Of a DNA stretch of 59,040 nucleotides, positions 1 to 8,359 are shown piece by piece; the first letter of the stretch is position 1, and every line of letters begins with the position of its first letter. A model generated the notes under the pieces. It made no database searches. It saw only the letters and a list, made by a program, of their open reading frames with translations, and was not told the origin of the DNA. The DNA comes from Planctomycetaceae bacterium (GTDB taxonomy: Bacteria; Planctomycetota; Planctomycetia; Pirellulales; Lacipirellulaceae), in NCBI GenBank assembly GCA_002713555.1, contig PATG01000018.1:209559-268598 (forward strand), written 5' to 3'. Both the position numbers and the translations under genes were made by a program.

Positions 1-9
1 AGTTGCTAG

Positions 10-267
10 GTATATGAACCGGGGACTCCGCTCGATGAAATTGATTTTAAGCTTAAGATCGACGTGTCGCCGATCAGCTTTGTCAGTAAGGACGATCCAC
101 CAGTTTTGTTAGTGCATGGCGACCAGGATAACATCGTGCCTGTGGAGCATGCTTTCAGGATGCAAGAGCGGATCAAAGGTGCAGGGGTTGCTGTGGAGCT
201 CGTCATTGTTGAGGGAGTGGAACACAGCGTCTCCAAAACGGATCCTCAGACATCTTGTGTTTGCTGA
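10..267 (+). pseudogene. C-terminal remnant of an alpha/beta hydrolase (esterase/lipase family)
   Basis: The reading frame contains SPISFVSKDDPPVLLVHGD followed by QDNIVPVEHA and an EHS segment. This is the C-terminal half of the planctomycete type of secreted esterase/BD-FAE-like hydrolase, in which the Asp of HGDxDxxVP and the late His complete the catalytic triad. An in-frame TAG at 7-9 closes the frame on the left. Homology may continue in another frame just before it, but the window edge prevents checking. On the right the frame ends in a short non-homologous tail, whereas another frame (about 239-331) reads RILRHLVFAEAFVRKQFEPQ, which looks more like the expected end. I read this as a frameshifted, decayed gene. 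The nucleophile Ser region lies outside the window. The family call is fairly safe; the intact or broken status depends on upstream sequence. Confidence 0.6.
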
Positions 268-405
268 GGCGTTTGTTCGGAAACAGTTTGAACCCCAAAC
301 CAAGTGGCCTTCGGGTGCACCACTCCGCTAGGTTGAAATGGGACCTAGGGTTACCCAAGATTCGCTATGCGTTCTGTGGATCAGGGCTATTCGCTCGTGA
401 CAAAT

Positions 406-1098
406 TCAGTCGATTGATCCGTGCAACGCAATCGCTAGCCAATCGATGCCTGAGACAAGGGTTTGCTGCTGGTGCTCTACCGTAGCTAGCAGCGGTACTT
501 CCAGGTGCGATCTTAATTCCTTTGCATTACTGGTCGTGCTTTGATCTTCAGAAAGCACCTGGGTCTGATTCAGTACGACTCCTGCTATAGATAATTCTGG
601 AGCAAGGCTTCGAGCGGTAATAAGTGTTTGCAGTGTGGCATTGATTGTTCCCAATTCATTGGCAGCAACAACGACCAATGGCAAACCTAGATCCTTAGCA
701 ATCCCAATATTGTAGTCGCTATCGCTGAGTGGCGACATCAGTCCCCCTGCGCCTTCCACAAGAACAATATCACTGCGCTCGCGCCAGTATTCAAAACCAG
801 AACGCAAGAGGTGATGATCAACCGTTTTACCTTCTTGTGCAGCTGCCAGGGGTGGAGCGAGTGCGGCTTCAAAGCATTGTGGACAAACATTTTGAAGGGT
901 CCCAGGCTGGCCCGCTGCATGCCATAGCAGGTTGGCATCAGCCGCAAACAAGGAGTCCTCTTCACGTCGACAACCGCTTTCGACCGGCTTGTAGACACCC
1001 ACTCGCTGGCCAGATTTTAGCAAGGCTTGAGCAATCATTGCGCCCACGTAGGTCTTGCCCACTCCGGTATTGGTCCCCGTGATGAATAGGCCACCCAC
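406..1098 (-). CDS. bioD: ATP-dependent dethiobiotin synthetase BioD
   Basis: This enzyme closes the ureido ring of dethiobiotin from 7,8-diaminopelargonate, CO2 and ATP in the cytoplasm, the penultimate step of biotin synthesis. The 230-residue protein has the N-terminal P-loop GTNTGVGKT, then YKPVESG carrying the conserved Lys, then VEGAGGLMSP, and a later GVVLNQT strand. Length and motif order match the family. The start is GTG at 1098, preceded by a TAGGAG ribosome-binding site about eight bases upstream. The aroE-like gene lies upstream on the same strand with about 95 bases between, so co-transcription is possible but not shown. No other biotin gene is in the window. Confidence 0.93.
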   Translation of the reverse strand: MGGLFITGTNTGVGKTYVGAMIAQALLKSGQRVGVYKPVESGCRREEDSLFAADANLLWHAAGQPGTLQNVCPQCFEAALAPPLAAAQEGKTVDHHLLRSGFEYWRERSDIVLVEGAGGLMSPLSDSDYNIGIAKDLGLPLVVVAANELGTINATLQTLITARSLAPELSIAGVVLNQTQVLSEDQSTTSNAKELRSHLEVPLLATVEHQQQTLVSGIDWLAIALHGSID

Positions 1099-1193
1099 AG
1101 ATAGACTCTCCTAGAGGCGTAAGAAAAATAGAATTTAAATGGGACAGCACCATGCCGAATAGCATGAAATCACGTCACGATACCATTCAACAA

Positions 1194-2036
1194 TTATAAA
1201 ATCAGGAACTCTTCCACTGCGTCACGCATTGCTTGACGATCTGCTGAGACGCCAGTCCAGATCTCGAAAGCGAGTGCTGCCTGTTCTATCAATAATGTAA
1301 GCCCATCAATTGTTGGGCAATCGCATTCTTCAGCTTGGCGCATGAGCCAGGTTGTGGGGGGATTATAGACTACGTCAGCTACAACTGCCCGTCTAGGTAA
1401 ACTATCAATGACAACTGGCAAGGGTTCACTCGCAGGGGTTGCATTGACGATTGCTCGACAGTCTTCATCAAGAGTCAATGGACACTCTGTTGTAATCGTT
1501 TCGATATGGCATTGTGTAAGAGGCGTTTGTTCAAGTAGCGTTTTTTGCAATTCTTGGCCAGCTGCTGGTCGTCGGCAGGCGAACACGATTTCGCCGGCAC
1601 CCGCAAGTGCAAGCTCCGCCCCAATGGCCCGTGCCAGGCGTCCAGCTCCGAGAATGGTTACTTTGGCATTATTGACAGCTCCTGCCTGTTCGAGGAGTTG
1701 TCTAAGGGCTCGCCCTTCCGTGTTGTAGCCGGTAAGTTGGCCTCCCACTTGTTTGATGCAATTGACCTGACCGCTGATCCGCGCCGCGTCCCCGACTTTT
1801 TCTAAGTAGGGCATAACCTGAGATCGGTGAGGTGGGGCCAGCATGACGCCATCAAAGCAAAAGATACGAGCCCCTCGTAAAGCCCCTTCAAAGTTGATGG
1901 AAGGTACTTCGAAAGTAAGAAAACGCCAGTCGAGTTGAGCAGCAGCGAAGGCCTTTTCCAGCATGTACTGTGTAGGATTGCCGGCAATCGGGTCGCCCAT
2001 CAAACAACATACGTCTTGCTGAGGGTGGCTGGTCAT
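1194..2036 (-). CDS. aroE: Shikimate dehydrogenase-like protein with altered catalytic residues
   Basis: The protein (280 aa) has the AroE two-domain layout: an N-terminal substrate domain, the dinucleotide fold with GAGRLARA near residue 130, an INxNATPAS-like NAT segment, and DGLTLLIEQAA near the C-terminus with the conserved Gln. Shikimate dehydrogenase reduces 3-dehydroshikimate with NADPH in the chorismate pathway. Compared with E. coli AroE (recalled), several active-site positions differ. The catalytic Lys of NVTVPFK aligns with Arg in MLAPPHR. The catalytic Asp of NTDG aligns with Glu in NTEG. The SxSP shikimate-binding serines align with the Asn and Thr of GNPTQ. The Asn of AVNT is kept (QVNC). 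Either the enzyme works with a conservative Arg/Glu pair, acts on another substrate, or has lost activity. Start is ATG at 2036. Confidence 0.8.
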   Translation of the reverse strand: MTSHPQQDVCCLMGDPIAGNPTQYMLEKAFAAAQLDWRFLTFEVPSINFEGALRGARIFCFDGVMLAPPHRSQVMPYLEKVGDAARISGQVNCIKQVGGQLTGYNTEGRALRQLLEQAGAVNNAKVTILGAGRLARAIGAELALAGAGEIVFACRRPAAGQELQKTLLEQTPLTQCHIETITTECPLTLDEDCRAIVNATPASEPLPVVIDSLPRRAVVADVVYNPPTTWLMRQAEECDCPTIDGLTLLIEQAALAFEIWTGVSADRQAMRDAVEEFLIL

Positions 2037-2240
2037 GATGTGGGCAATGGATAGGGTGTGGGAAGTAATATGACGAATGACCGGCCTATGCCACCATTCT
2101 GACCACCGCAGCCTTAGTTTTCAACGCCAACTGAAAAACTGATCTCAGGCCGTGGTGGCCAGGCATGCTATTGTATAACTACCTTCAAAATATGCGACTC
2201 ACCATTGAAATGTCAGCGCCTATTTGACAACGATTATACT

Positions 2241-3041
2241 ATGGCAAGCGGACGACCATTAATACAGCTTTTTCTGATGGCGACCCTCGCACTCGATCTC
2301 GTGTTTTCGATTGCCAATGAGGTTTCTGATTTTGTTTCAATAATGAAGCTGGGTCTGATACTGGGCCAACTGGCTGCTCTGGCGATCTGGGCTATTCGAG
2401 GGCACATGCATCGGCTAGCGCGCATAAGTTGTCTAGTTGTTGCAGTTGGATTATTGACTTCGATGATCGACATCGACCCAAGTCCAAAGTCAATCTGGGT
2501 AACTTTTCATGCAGTGTATGCGCTGTTGGTTGTTATGGGTACAGGCCTTTGTGATTATGTGGGACATCGAATTGGAGATGATAATCAAGATGGTCCTTCA
2601 GCCAAGCGTTGGCAGGTATCGTTGATAGAATGCTTTGGATGGACAATTGTTGTTGCAATAATTAGTTACGGAGTTCGGGATATGAATTTCGGTTTCTTTC
2701 ATCTAAACAATGTCGTTCTCTTAGCAGCACTCCTGGCTGTGCCCATTTGCGTACCCCTATTTTTCCAACGCAACGTTTGCGAGATGAAGCCTATGCGCGT
2801 AGTCGTCTGGGTATTGATTTCCACTGTTGCTGCAATCGTGGTTGGCAATAGAGCGCCTGTAGAGTTTGGTAGTTTTGTCGTCTTGTTCCAGCTAGTTTAT
2901 CTGGTGCTTTGGATCGCTGTGCAGTACATGGACAATACTCAGCAGCACCCTCAACTAAACGAGATCCTCATCAAGGAGAAGAGTCTGGTAGAAAACCCAA
3001 TGGGTGCGTATACTATTCGTCTACACGAAACGCATGACTGA
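2241..3041 (+). CDS. Polytopic membrane protein of unknown function
   Basis: I do not recognise this 266-residue protein. It has about seven hydrophobic segments: near the N-terminus after MASGRPLIQ, then LGLILGQLAALAIWAI, a third around LVVAVGLLTS, VYALLVVMGTG, WTIVVAIISY, NVVLLAALLAVPICVPL and a last pair around VVWVLISTVAAIVVG and LVYLVLWIAV. The C-terminal 40 residues are polar. I chose ATG at 2241; the frame is also open from a TTG at 2205. It is divergent from aroE and its 3' end overlaps the convergent methyltransferase by about 29 bases. It could be a small permease or a sensor-type membrane domain; nothing decides it. Confidence 0.6.
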   Translation: MASGRPLIQLFLMATLALDLVFSIANEVSDFVSIMKLGLILGQLAALAIWAIRGHMHRLARISCLVVAVGLLTSMIDIDPSPKSIWVTFHAVYALLVVMGTGLCDYVGHRIGDDNQDGPSAKRWQVSLIECFGWTIVVAIISYGVRDMNFGFFHLNNVVLLAALLAVPICVPLFFQRNVCEMKPMRVVVWVLISTVAAIVVGNRAPVEFGSFVVLFQLVYLVLWIAVQYMDNTQQHPQLNEILIKEKSLVENPMGAYTIRLHETHD

Positions 3042-3837
3042 TGTTCGGCGATCTGCATTCTATCTGGCCAGCATTCAAACGGCGTGCCTTCACTCGCACG
3101 TAAGGCGCAACGTACTGCGAACGATGCCCAAACGTGCCCGCTCCAGCCTCAACATTAGCATGTACGGGCTCCACAAGATCCTCGATAACAAATCCTGCCC
3201 GACACATACCCCCTAATAATTCTTCCCAGCGGTGAAGATACTCGTGCGTGCCCGTTTCGCGAAGACGCGAAGGTTCAGCCGCTGGGAGCGGTCCCTCGCG
3301 GTAGTAAGTTTCCTGGAGGTGATACCCTGAGCTATCTGGCTTCAGGCTAGTTTGTAGACTGGTAGGCGATTTGTGTTGGCTGATATAGAGTCCATCGGGG
3401 CAAATCACCCGTGCCACTTCCCCATAGACAGATCCAACGTCAGCGACATAGCAAGTGCTAACCGGTTGCAGGACAATGTCGAATTCGGCGGGTGTGAACA
3501 TGGTGAGGGAGTCCATGGACGTTTGGATGGTGCGAACGTCCAATCCTCGCTCACTGGCCACTGTGCGATCTAGAGCGAGCATTTCTGAGCTGATATCCAC
3601 TACGGTCACCCGAGCTCCTGCTGCTGCGTAGAGCGCACTCTGACGTCCTCCGCCTGCCGCTAAGCATAAGACGCGTTGGCCGGATATGCTGGGTCCCAAC
3701 CATCCTAGAGGATCAACGGTCTGGAGAGGATTTCGGAAATCCACATCCCGGGCGGGCTGTGCCAGAGAGGCTCGTCGTTTGGCAAGCGCATCCCATGCTT
3801 TGGCATTTTGCTGCCGGCTGGCTGAGTCGTCTGACAT
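3013..3837 (-). CDS. Class I SAM-dependent methyltransferase
   Basis: This is a 274-residue predicted methyltransferase. The SAM-binding motif I reads VLCLAAGGGRQSALYA, followed by the acidic end of beta-2 in VTVVDISSEML and a motif-IV-like FDIVLQPVSTCYV. This order is typical of the Rossmann-like class I fold. The frame is open upstream to a possible start at 3927, but MSDDSASRQQ at 3837 gives the usual start just before the NAKAWDALAKRR helix. The substrate cannot be told. The gene's 3' end overlaps the end of the convergent membrane-protein gene, which allows antisense read-through between the two but does not link their functions. Confidence 0.75.
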   Translation of the reverse strand: MSDDSASRQQNAKAWDALAKRRASLAQPARDVDFRNPLQTVDPLGWLGPSISGQRVLCLAAGGGRQSALYAAAGARVTVVDISSEMLALDRTVASERGLDVRTIQTSMDSLTMFTPAEFDIVLQPVSTCYVADVGSVYGEVARVICPDGLYISQHKSPTSLQTSLKPDSSGYHLQETYYREGPLPAAEPSRLRETGTHEYLHRWEELLGGMCRAGFVIEDLVEPVHANVEAGAGTFGHRSQYVAPYVRVKARRLNAGQIECRSPNISHAFRVDE

Positions 3838-4015
3838 GTTGAATGGGCTTGAGGCATTGTAAGTGGAAAACCGTAGTCGATTACTTATTGAACCATGTCT
3901 CAGGTTGCGTGTCATGGGATAAATCAAAGAAATGCGAGATGCTGGTCACGCTACCTGTTATGTGTATCTCGCAACCAGCATCCCAATAACGAACGGATGT
4001 GCTATAGCAGAACAC

Positions 4016-4927
4016 TCAAGAGTGAATTGTTCTAGAACGGATTCTCGCATTTCTTGCAGATTCTACGATCTGGAACATCCAGAGTGCGGCTATTGATAAA
4101 AATAGTGCTGTGGGTTCTGGCACTATGTTGATCGCACCGACTGCGTCGAGATCAAAGCCACCTGATTCTTCGGATTTCCAAGCATCGAATATCGGATTGC
4201 CTAATGAGTCTGTAAAAGAGCCATCACCGGGAATATCGATGAATCGAATATGACGAATTCCCATAAGATCCACAGTGCCCTGTGTTACCAATGGATCATT
4301 ACTCAGTTCATTCAAGTCGAATGGTGTCCCTATGAGTACCGGGTGGACTCCGGTGAGGTTCTTTATATTGGTCGTGTTAACACCTGTGAAAGCACGTCCA
4401 TAAGGAGCGTGCAGTTGATCGTGATTGGGGTCGGGCGTATTGGTGTCTTCATCGATGTTGAGCGAAATCGCAGGAAAACGCGCATAATCCAAACCATTGG
4501 ATGAGACCTCCACAAATGCCAACTCAGCAAATATAAAGTTAACATCATGGCTATTAAAAAATGCTCCAGCATTTTCAAATACTGCAAAATCTGCTCCGGG
4601 TCCATCCAATAGAGTTTCTTGAAAATGAACAGTAATTGAGCCGGGTGCTGTTCCAGAATTGATCGCAGCAGTATCTAAGTCACCTAATGAAACGGTCACC
4701 CCGTCAGCGGGTCCCAAGCCGTTTGCAGGTACATTGTGAGGACCCCCACCAAACATATCAAATTCCACGACTTCAGCAGTTGGAGAGTAATCGTCTACCG
4801 CATTGGCCCAGGCAGTGATGCTGGTCGGCGCAACTCCTGTGGTTAAATAGGAATCGTAGGGACCTGCCATGGCAAGTGAAGCAAACACGATGGGTTGCAG
4901 TACGAAAAAACTTGTCATTCGGGACAT
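4016..4927 (-). CDS. PEP-CTERM-anchored surface protein of the 'DFAVFEN' type
   Basis: The 303-residue protein has a signal peptide (MTSFFVLQPIVFASLAMAG) and a C-terminal VPEP motif followed by a hydrophobic helix and an Arg-rich tail, the PEP-CTERM/exosortase sorting signal. The body carries DGPGADFAVFENAG, FAELAFVEVSSNGLDY and GGFDLDAVGAINI. I recall this set of motifs from surface proteins in other phyla, some near cobalt or cobalamin transport genes; this was not verified here. It is the last gene of a three-gene minus-strand operon, 22 bases after the DUF4465 gene, behind a cobalamin riboswitch. It is probably exported and anchored to the outer envelope. Ligand and function are unknown. 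Confidence 0.8.
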   Translation of the reverse strand: MSRMTSFFVLQPIVFASLAMAGPYDSYLTTGVAPTSITAWANAVDDYSPTAEVVEFDMFGGGPHNVPANGLGPADGVTVSLGDLDTAAINSGTAPGSITVHFQETLLDGPGADFAVFENAGAFFNSHDVNFIFAELAFVEVSSNGLDYARFPAISLNIDEDTNTPDPNHDQLHAPYGRAFTGVNTTNIKNLTGVHPVLIGTPFDLNELSNDPLVTQGTVDLMGIRHIRFIDIPGDGSFTDSLGNPIFDAWKSEESGGFDLDAVGAINIVPEPTALFLSIAALWMFQIVESARNARIRSRTIHS

Positions 4928-4949
4928 TAGCTTAGCCTTTCATAAAAAT

Positions 4950-5978
4950 CTAAATGAAAATTTGGTAGCGTCGGCAAGGGAGGTACAATCCCAGGGTCAG
5001 TCCACCGGTAATAAATAAAGTTGTTGGTTCAGGTATGGACTGTGTGATGGATGCCACGGTTGTGAAATTCGCCTGCCAGGTAAGAAAATCGGTTCCATCA
5101 ACATCGCCATCTTTATCAGCATCGCCATGATTAAAAGCGGCTCTCAAGTCCACACCATAGTGTGTATTCCAAATAGTAAGATCTGGCAGTCCGACAGATC
5201 CATTGACATCAAAATCTCCTGGCGTCGTAGTGACATCAACGAAAAAATTATCAAGGGCAAGGTACGCAGGCGTGTTCATGCCGAACTGTCCGTTGTCCGT
5301 TGAGGACAGTCGAAACGAAAGTTTTCTGACGTCAAGATTGGCGAGCGGCGTGAGGTCCACTTCGGTCCATTGGTCAAGGATATAATCCTCAGCTGAGTTA
5401 GCGAAACGATAGTCAGCCAGGTAGAGCGATACATTTCCTACGACTGTATCAGCCACATTAAGGCCATTCACGGTCAGCAGAAACCAATCAGGATCATTGC
5501 CCGAAAGTCCTCCAAATTTTTTCGCAAAGCCATCTCCTGTCTGCATGCTGAGTGCAGCGTAAGTCGTGTTGGTAATTTGAACGCTGGTGGGGTTGGAATT
5601 TACTGGCAACGTGATTTCTGGGATAATTCCCCCACCTGCATCAAAGCCACTGAACGCGATCCCGTATTTTGCAGAGCCTGCAGCTCCGCTACCGGCAAAT
5701 GCGCTATATTGGTTTGCTGCACCTGGAGTTGTCGTATCGGTTGTTTGGGAGTAGGCCCACCCCTGCCAACAACAGGTGCTGGTAATATTTGTGTATAGAT
5801 TATTAAAATCCATGCCATAACTCACAAAACCACCAGCCAAGTCTGAGCCGTTATAGAAGTCAGACGATACGAGGGGGAGTTCTTCAAAGTCTATCTGTAC
5901 GTTGGCAGCATACAAAGAATTTGAGAGTGTGAATGACAGCATGAAGAGATAATCTTTTGTTGATAGGTGTAACTTCAT
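4950..5978 (-). CDS. DUF4465 surface protein with dockerin-like repeats and PEP-CTERM
   Basis: After a signal peptide (residues 1-24), residues about 25-245 match the DUF4465 pattern: a VQIDFEELPL start, YNGSDLAGGF, CCWQGWAYS, YGIAFSG, and the end WTEVDLTPLA followed by LALDNF. Residues about 255-310 form two calcium-loop-like repeats (DFDVNGSVGLPDL and DADKDGDVDGTDF), as in dockerin type I domains. The C-terminus is IPEP plus a hydrophobic helix and RRYQIFI, a PEP-CTERM sorting signal. The ATG overlaps the stop of the upstream pseudopilin gene by four bases (ATGA), so the two are translationally coupled. The operon is preceded by a cobalamin riboswitch, so a role in cobamide binding or uptake is plausible but inferred. 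Confidence 0.85.
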   Translation of the reverse strand: MKLHLSTKDYLFMLSFTLSNSLYAANVQIDFEELPLVSSDFYNGSDLAGGFVSYGMDFNNLYTNITSTCCWQGWAYSQTTDTTTPGAANQYSAFAGSGAAGSAKYGIAFSGFDAGGGIIPEITLPVNSNPTSVQITNTTYAALSMQTGDGFAKKFGGLSGNDPDWFLLTVNGLNVADTVVGNVSLYLADYRFANSAEDYILDQWTEVDLTPLANLDVRKLSFRLSSTDNGQFGMNTPAYLALDNFFVDVTTTPGDFDVNGSVGLPDLTIWNTHYGVDLRAAFNHGDADKDGDVDGTDFLTWQANFTTVASITQSIPEPTTLFITGGLTLGLYLPCRRYQIFI

Positions 5979-6871
5979 TCCCAGCCTCCATTCAATTCAC
6001 CACCAGCACGTGTGCAGAGAGCAGCTAGTACACTGGGCGTGATTTGTTCACTGAGAAATATTATTGAGCCATTGCAAGTAACTCCGTGCGCACCTCCAGG
6101 GTGCTCGCTGCGCATATCATTTTCGAATAAGGGAGCTGCATTGATAGCAAAGGCCTGATCAAATATATTGCGACCATTAATCCATTCGCCATCAGCAAAA
6201 CGAGAGTCTTCTCCCACAATTAAGGTATAAGATGTGCCATCGGAAATTTCAGGGATGCGGATGGCACGATCGATCAACATCACGCCTTTTGCTGGATTGT
6301 TGGGACTGTTAATCCTTTCACCATATATTCCGCCGTAATGTGTTAGTCCCCGTGTGGTTTCTGATGTAGAGGCTAAAGAATGCGCAGAAGGACAATTAAA
6401 AACTGGCAGATGGGTCTTTGCTGCTATTGAATTGTCCGGATCATCGAAAGGTTTCGTGAAATCCAGTTGGTTGTAGAGCGATTGTTGCTCCAGGAAGGGT
6501 AGTAGATAGGCCGACCAGGCCCATTGTCGCTGAGTCGTGCCCCCCCATGGCCGCCATTCGATACAGCCAATCGGAAATGCCCCGTGTTGTTCGTTGTAGT
6601 GCTGCAAACCTAGTCCAATTTGTTTGAGATTATTTTGGCAGGTTGTGCGGCGGGCAGCTTCGCGCGCTGCTTGTACTGCAGGCAGCAGCAGTGCCACGAG
6701 AACCCCGATGATAGCAATGACTACCAGGAGTTCTGCCAATGTGAAACCGCCAGGGTTTCGATCGGATTGCACATTGTGGGCTTGAGGGGACACCGTAAAG
6801 CCAAAGGGGATGGGTGTTGTTAGGATTGCGGACTCATGATGGCAGGTGGCCAGTAATCTGGCGGTAGCCAT
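5975..6871 (-). CDS. DUF1559 pseudopilin-like protein (H-X9-DG family)
   Basis: The protein is 298 aa from the ATG at 6871; a TTG at 6883 is in frame. It carries a prepilin-type signal near residue 43, GGFTLAELLVVIAIIGVLVA, followed by LLPAVQAAREAARR and the DUF1559 body (NNLKQIGLGLQHYN, GAFPIG, WAWSAYLLPFLEQ). The C-terminal H-X9-DG motif is present as H...NG, with Asn in place of Asp. DUF1559 proteins are greatly expanded in planctomycetes and are processed like type IV pilins or type II secretion pseudopilins; their individual roles are mostly unknown. This copy is the first gene behind the cobalamin riboswitch and overlaps the DUF4465 gene by four bases, so it belongs to that operon. The 40-residue leader before the prepilin motif is longer than usual. 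Confidence 0.88.
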   Translation of the reverse strand: MATARLLATCHHESAILTTPIPFGFTVSPQAHNVQSDRNPGGFTLAELLVVIAIIGVLVALLLPAVQAAREAARRTTCQNNLKQIGLGLQHYNEQHGAFPIGCIEWRPWGGTTQRQWAWSAYLLPFLEQQSLYNQLDFTKPFDDPDNSIAAKTHLPVFNCPSAHSLASTSETTRGLTHYGGIYGERINSPNNPAKGVMLIDRAIRIPEISDGTSYTLIVGEDSRFADGEWINGRNIFDQAFAINAAPLFENDMRSEHPGGAHGVTCNGSIIFLSEQITPSVLAALCTRAGGELNGGWE

Positions 6872-6939
6872 GCAAAAATTCAACGCAAACGAAACGTACT
6901 AACGTGGCGGCCGACCCTCGCGGTATGCCACAAGTCAAC

Positions 6940-7112
6940 GTGTTGGTAGGTCTTCTGACTTCCGAGCTTACTTTGCAAGACGTGCCTTCTCACCCTACTC
7001 GATGGGCAATGGCCGTTTGAAAGTCTCGCAAAATACTCGGTTACAGCGGCGGGGCCGTCCCGGAATTGCACCGGAGTTCCCTGTTTGTCGGCAGGTAGCA
7101 AACCGCTATGTG
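6940..7112 (-). promoter_or_regulatory. Cobalamin (B12) riboswitch
   Basis: Read on the minus strand, this leader contains the conserved cobalamin riboswitch blocks in order. First comes AGGGAACTCCGGTGCAATTC with the following CCGGGAC. Next is CCCCGCCGCTGTAACC. A GGCCATTGCCC segment and GGTGAGAAGGC follow. Last is the B12-box-like GGAAGTCAGAAGACCTACC near 6945. It lies about 70 bases upstream of the pseudopilin ATG and downstream of a strong promoter. Such elements usually turn expression off when adenosylcobalamin is plentiful, acting on transcription or on ribosome binding. I see no clear T-run terminator between it and the ATG, so translational control seems likelier. The edges are approximate. 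Confidence 0.92.
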
Positions 7113-7205
7113 TTGGACCCAATAGAGTAAAACCCTTATGGAACCACAAAACATAGCAAAATAAACCTGTCCAACCACCAACACACGATTTTCATGTGTG
7201 AGCCA

Positions 7206-7234
7206 ATTTTATTCCCAGGTTGTCAGTTTGTCAA
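7206..7234 (-). promoter_or_regulatory. Sigma-70 promoter of the riboswitch operon
   Basis: On the minus strand TTGACA (7234-7229), a 17-base spacer and TAAAAT (7211-7206) give a near-consensus -35/-10 pair. Transcription would start near 7199, leaving about 90 bases before the cobalamin riboswitch. Confidence 0.75.
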
Positions 7235-7296
7235 AACCCCCAATGGATAGGAACCTGCACCATTTGGCGTAAGAGTAAGCTATTGCGGATCTTGGG

Positions 7297-8257
7297 TCAG
7301 GAGACTTTTTTTTGAAAGCGAATTGCCGTCACAGCATAGTGCCGTTGACCCAGATTCCATAGCCACGGTTGCTCGCAGAGGATGGTGTGAATATTTGTAG
7401 CAATATGTGGATCTTCGCTTAGTAGTGCTTGCAAGCGGAACGGATTGAGGCCCGTAAAAAAGTTTTTCTGGCTGATCATTTGCTGCAACTGAAAAGCCAA
7501 ATTTTTTCCCGTCAGTGTTGGCAGGGAGGGTGCCGTATCCGAAGAGGCAAAATCAGTAATCAGCAGGACAGATCCGCCCTCTGCAGTCAGATCGTGCGAT
7601 AGCCTTAAGTGGCGTTGGTGAATGGCAGTCAGGGATTCCATGCAGCGTGGGTGTGATTTGTTCAGGCTGCTGAAGACGGCCTCGATCAGTTGGCTGAGCA
7701 AGCAGACTGAGACTACCGTGCCATAGGTTCCATATTTGGGTAAGTCTAGCCAAGACTCAGACGGAGCCAGAAGTTGGTCAATTGTAGGAGTATCTTTTTC
7801 GGACTTTTGCTCTAGCCGTGCAAGTAGCTGCCAAACCCCCGTGACATCACATTCGCCATGAAGGCGGAGTTTCTCGTCCTCTTGACATCCCTGGGTTGCG
7901 AGGCCGTTTTGGAGTGCATTCCTGTCAATATCAATCAGATCGATTTTGTCATAGACAGCATGCAGTTTCTTGAGATCGATATCATTGCAGTTGCCAGCAC
8001 CGAGGACGCATAGCTTCAGGTTTGCGTTTTTTTGGATCGATCAATAACTGAGTTACCCGTTTGCGATGCGACTCAGCAAGATTCCAATTGTTCTTGCTCT
8101 CCACATTACAGCGTTGCTGGAGTTGGGTGAGCCGATTAGACACAGTCATACTGTTGATGCAGGGTGGAGCTAAACGGGCCAGACGAGAGGTTTTTTTGTG
8201 CGTTTGGATAAAAATGGGACGTTTCGAATGGGATGGTATTTTCCCATAGATAGGCAA
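7297..8257 (-). pseudogene. Methyltransferase-like gene broken by a frameshift at a 7-A run
   Basis: Two frames join into one protein of about 270-320 residues. The N-terminal part (down to about 8027) contains NNWNLAESHRKRVTQLL and ends in DPKKRK. The C-terminal part continues in the +1 frame with LKLCVLGAGNCNDIDLKKLH, IDLIDIDRNAL, a YGTVVSVCLLSQLIE stretch and a C-terminal GQRHYAVTAIRF. LGAGNxND plus the acidic IDLIDID strand are SAM-binding motifs of a class I methyltransferase-like planctomycete family. The junction is the tract CCAAAAAAACGC at about 8025-8034; one A fewer restores a continuous frame. The likely start is ATG at 8152 (MTVSNRLTQL). It is either a recent pseudogene, a sequencing error, or a slippage-dependent gene. 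It lies downstream of the rpoD terminator. Confidence 0.7.
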
Positions 8258-8298
8258 GAGACGCTTTTCGTCCTTATCTGTTTTGCTTTAGCACACAC

Positions 8299-8338
8299 CA
8301 AAAAAAACCCGCCACGCCGAGGCGTAACGGGGTTAATT
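8299..8338 (-). terminator. Intrinsic terminator of rpoD
   Basis: On the minus strand, shortly after the rpoD stop, AACCCCGTTACGCC, a short loop and GGCGTGGCGGG form an imperfect GC-rich hairpin followed by eight T residues. This is a classic Rho-independent terminator separating rpoD from the methyltransferase-like gene. Confidence 0.88.
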
Positions 8339-8359
8339 TTTTAGCTTTGGCTGACAGCG

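Noticed and set aside
6880..7149. An 89-codon minus-strand frame over the B12 leader
   Set aside because: It lies entirely across the cobalamin riboswitch; the conserved bases are explained by RNA structure, and the residues show no family resemblance.
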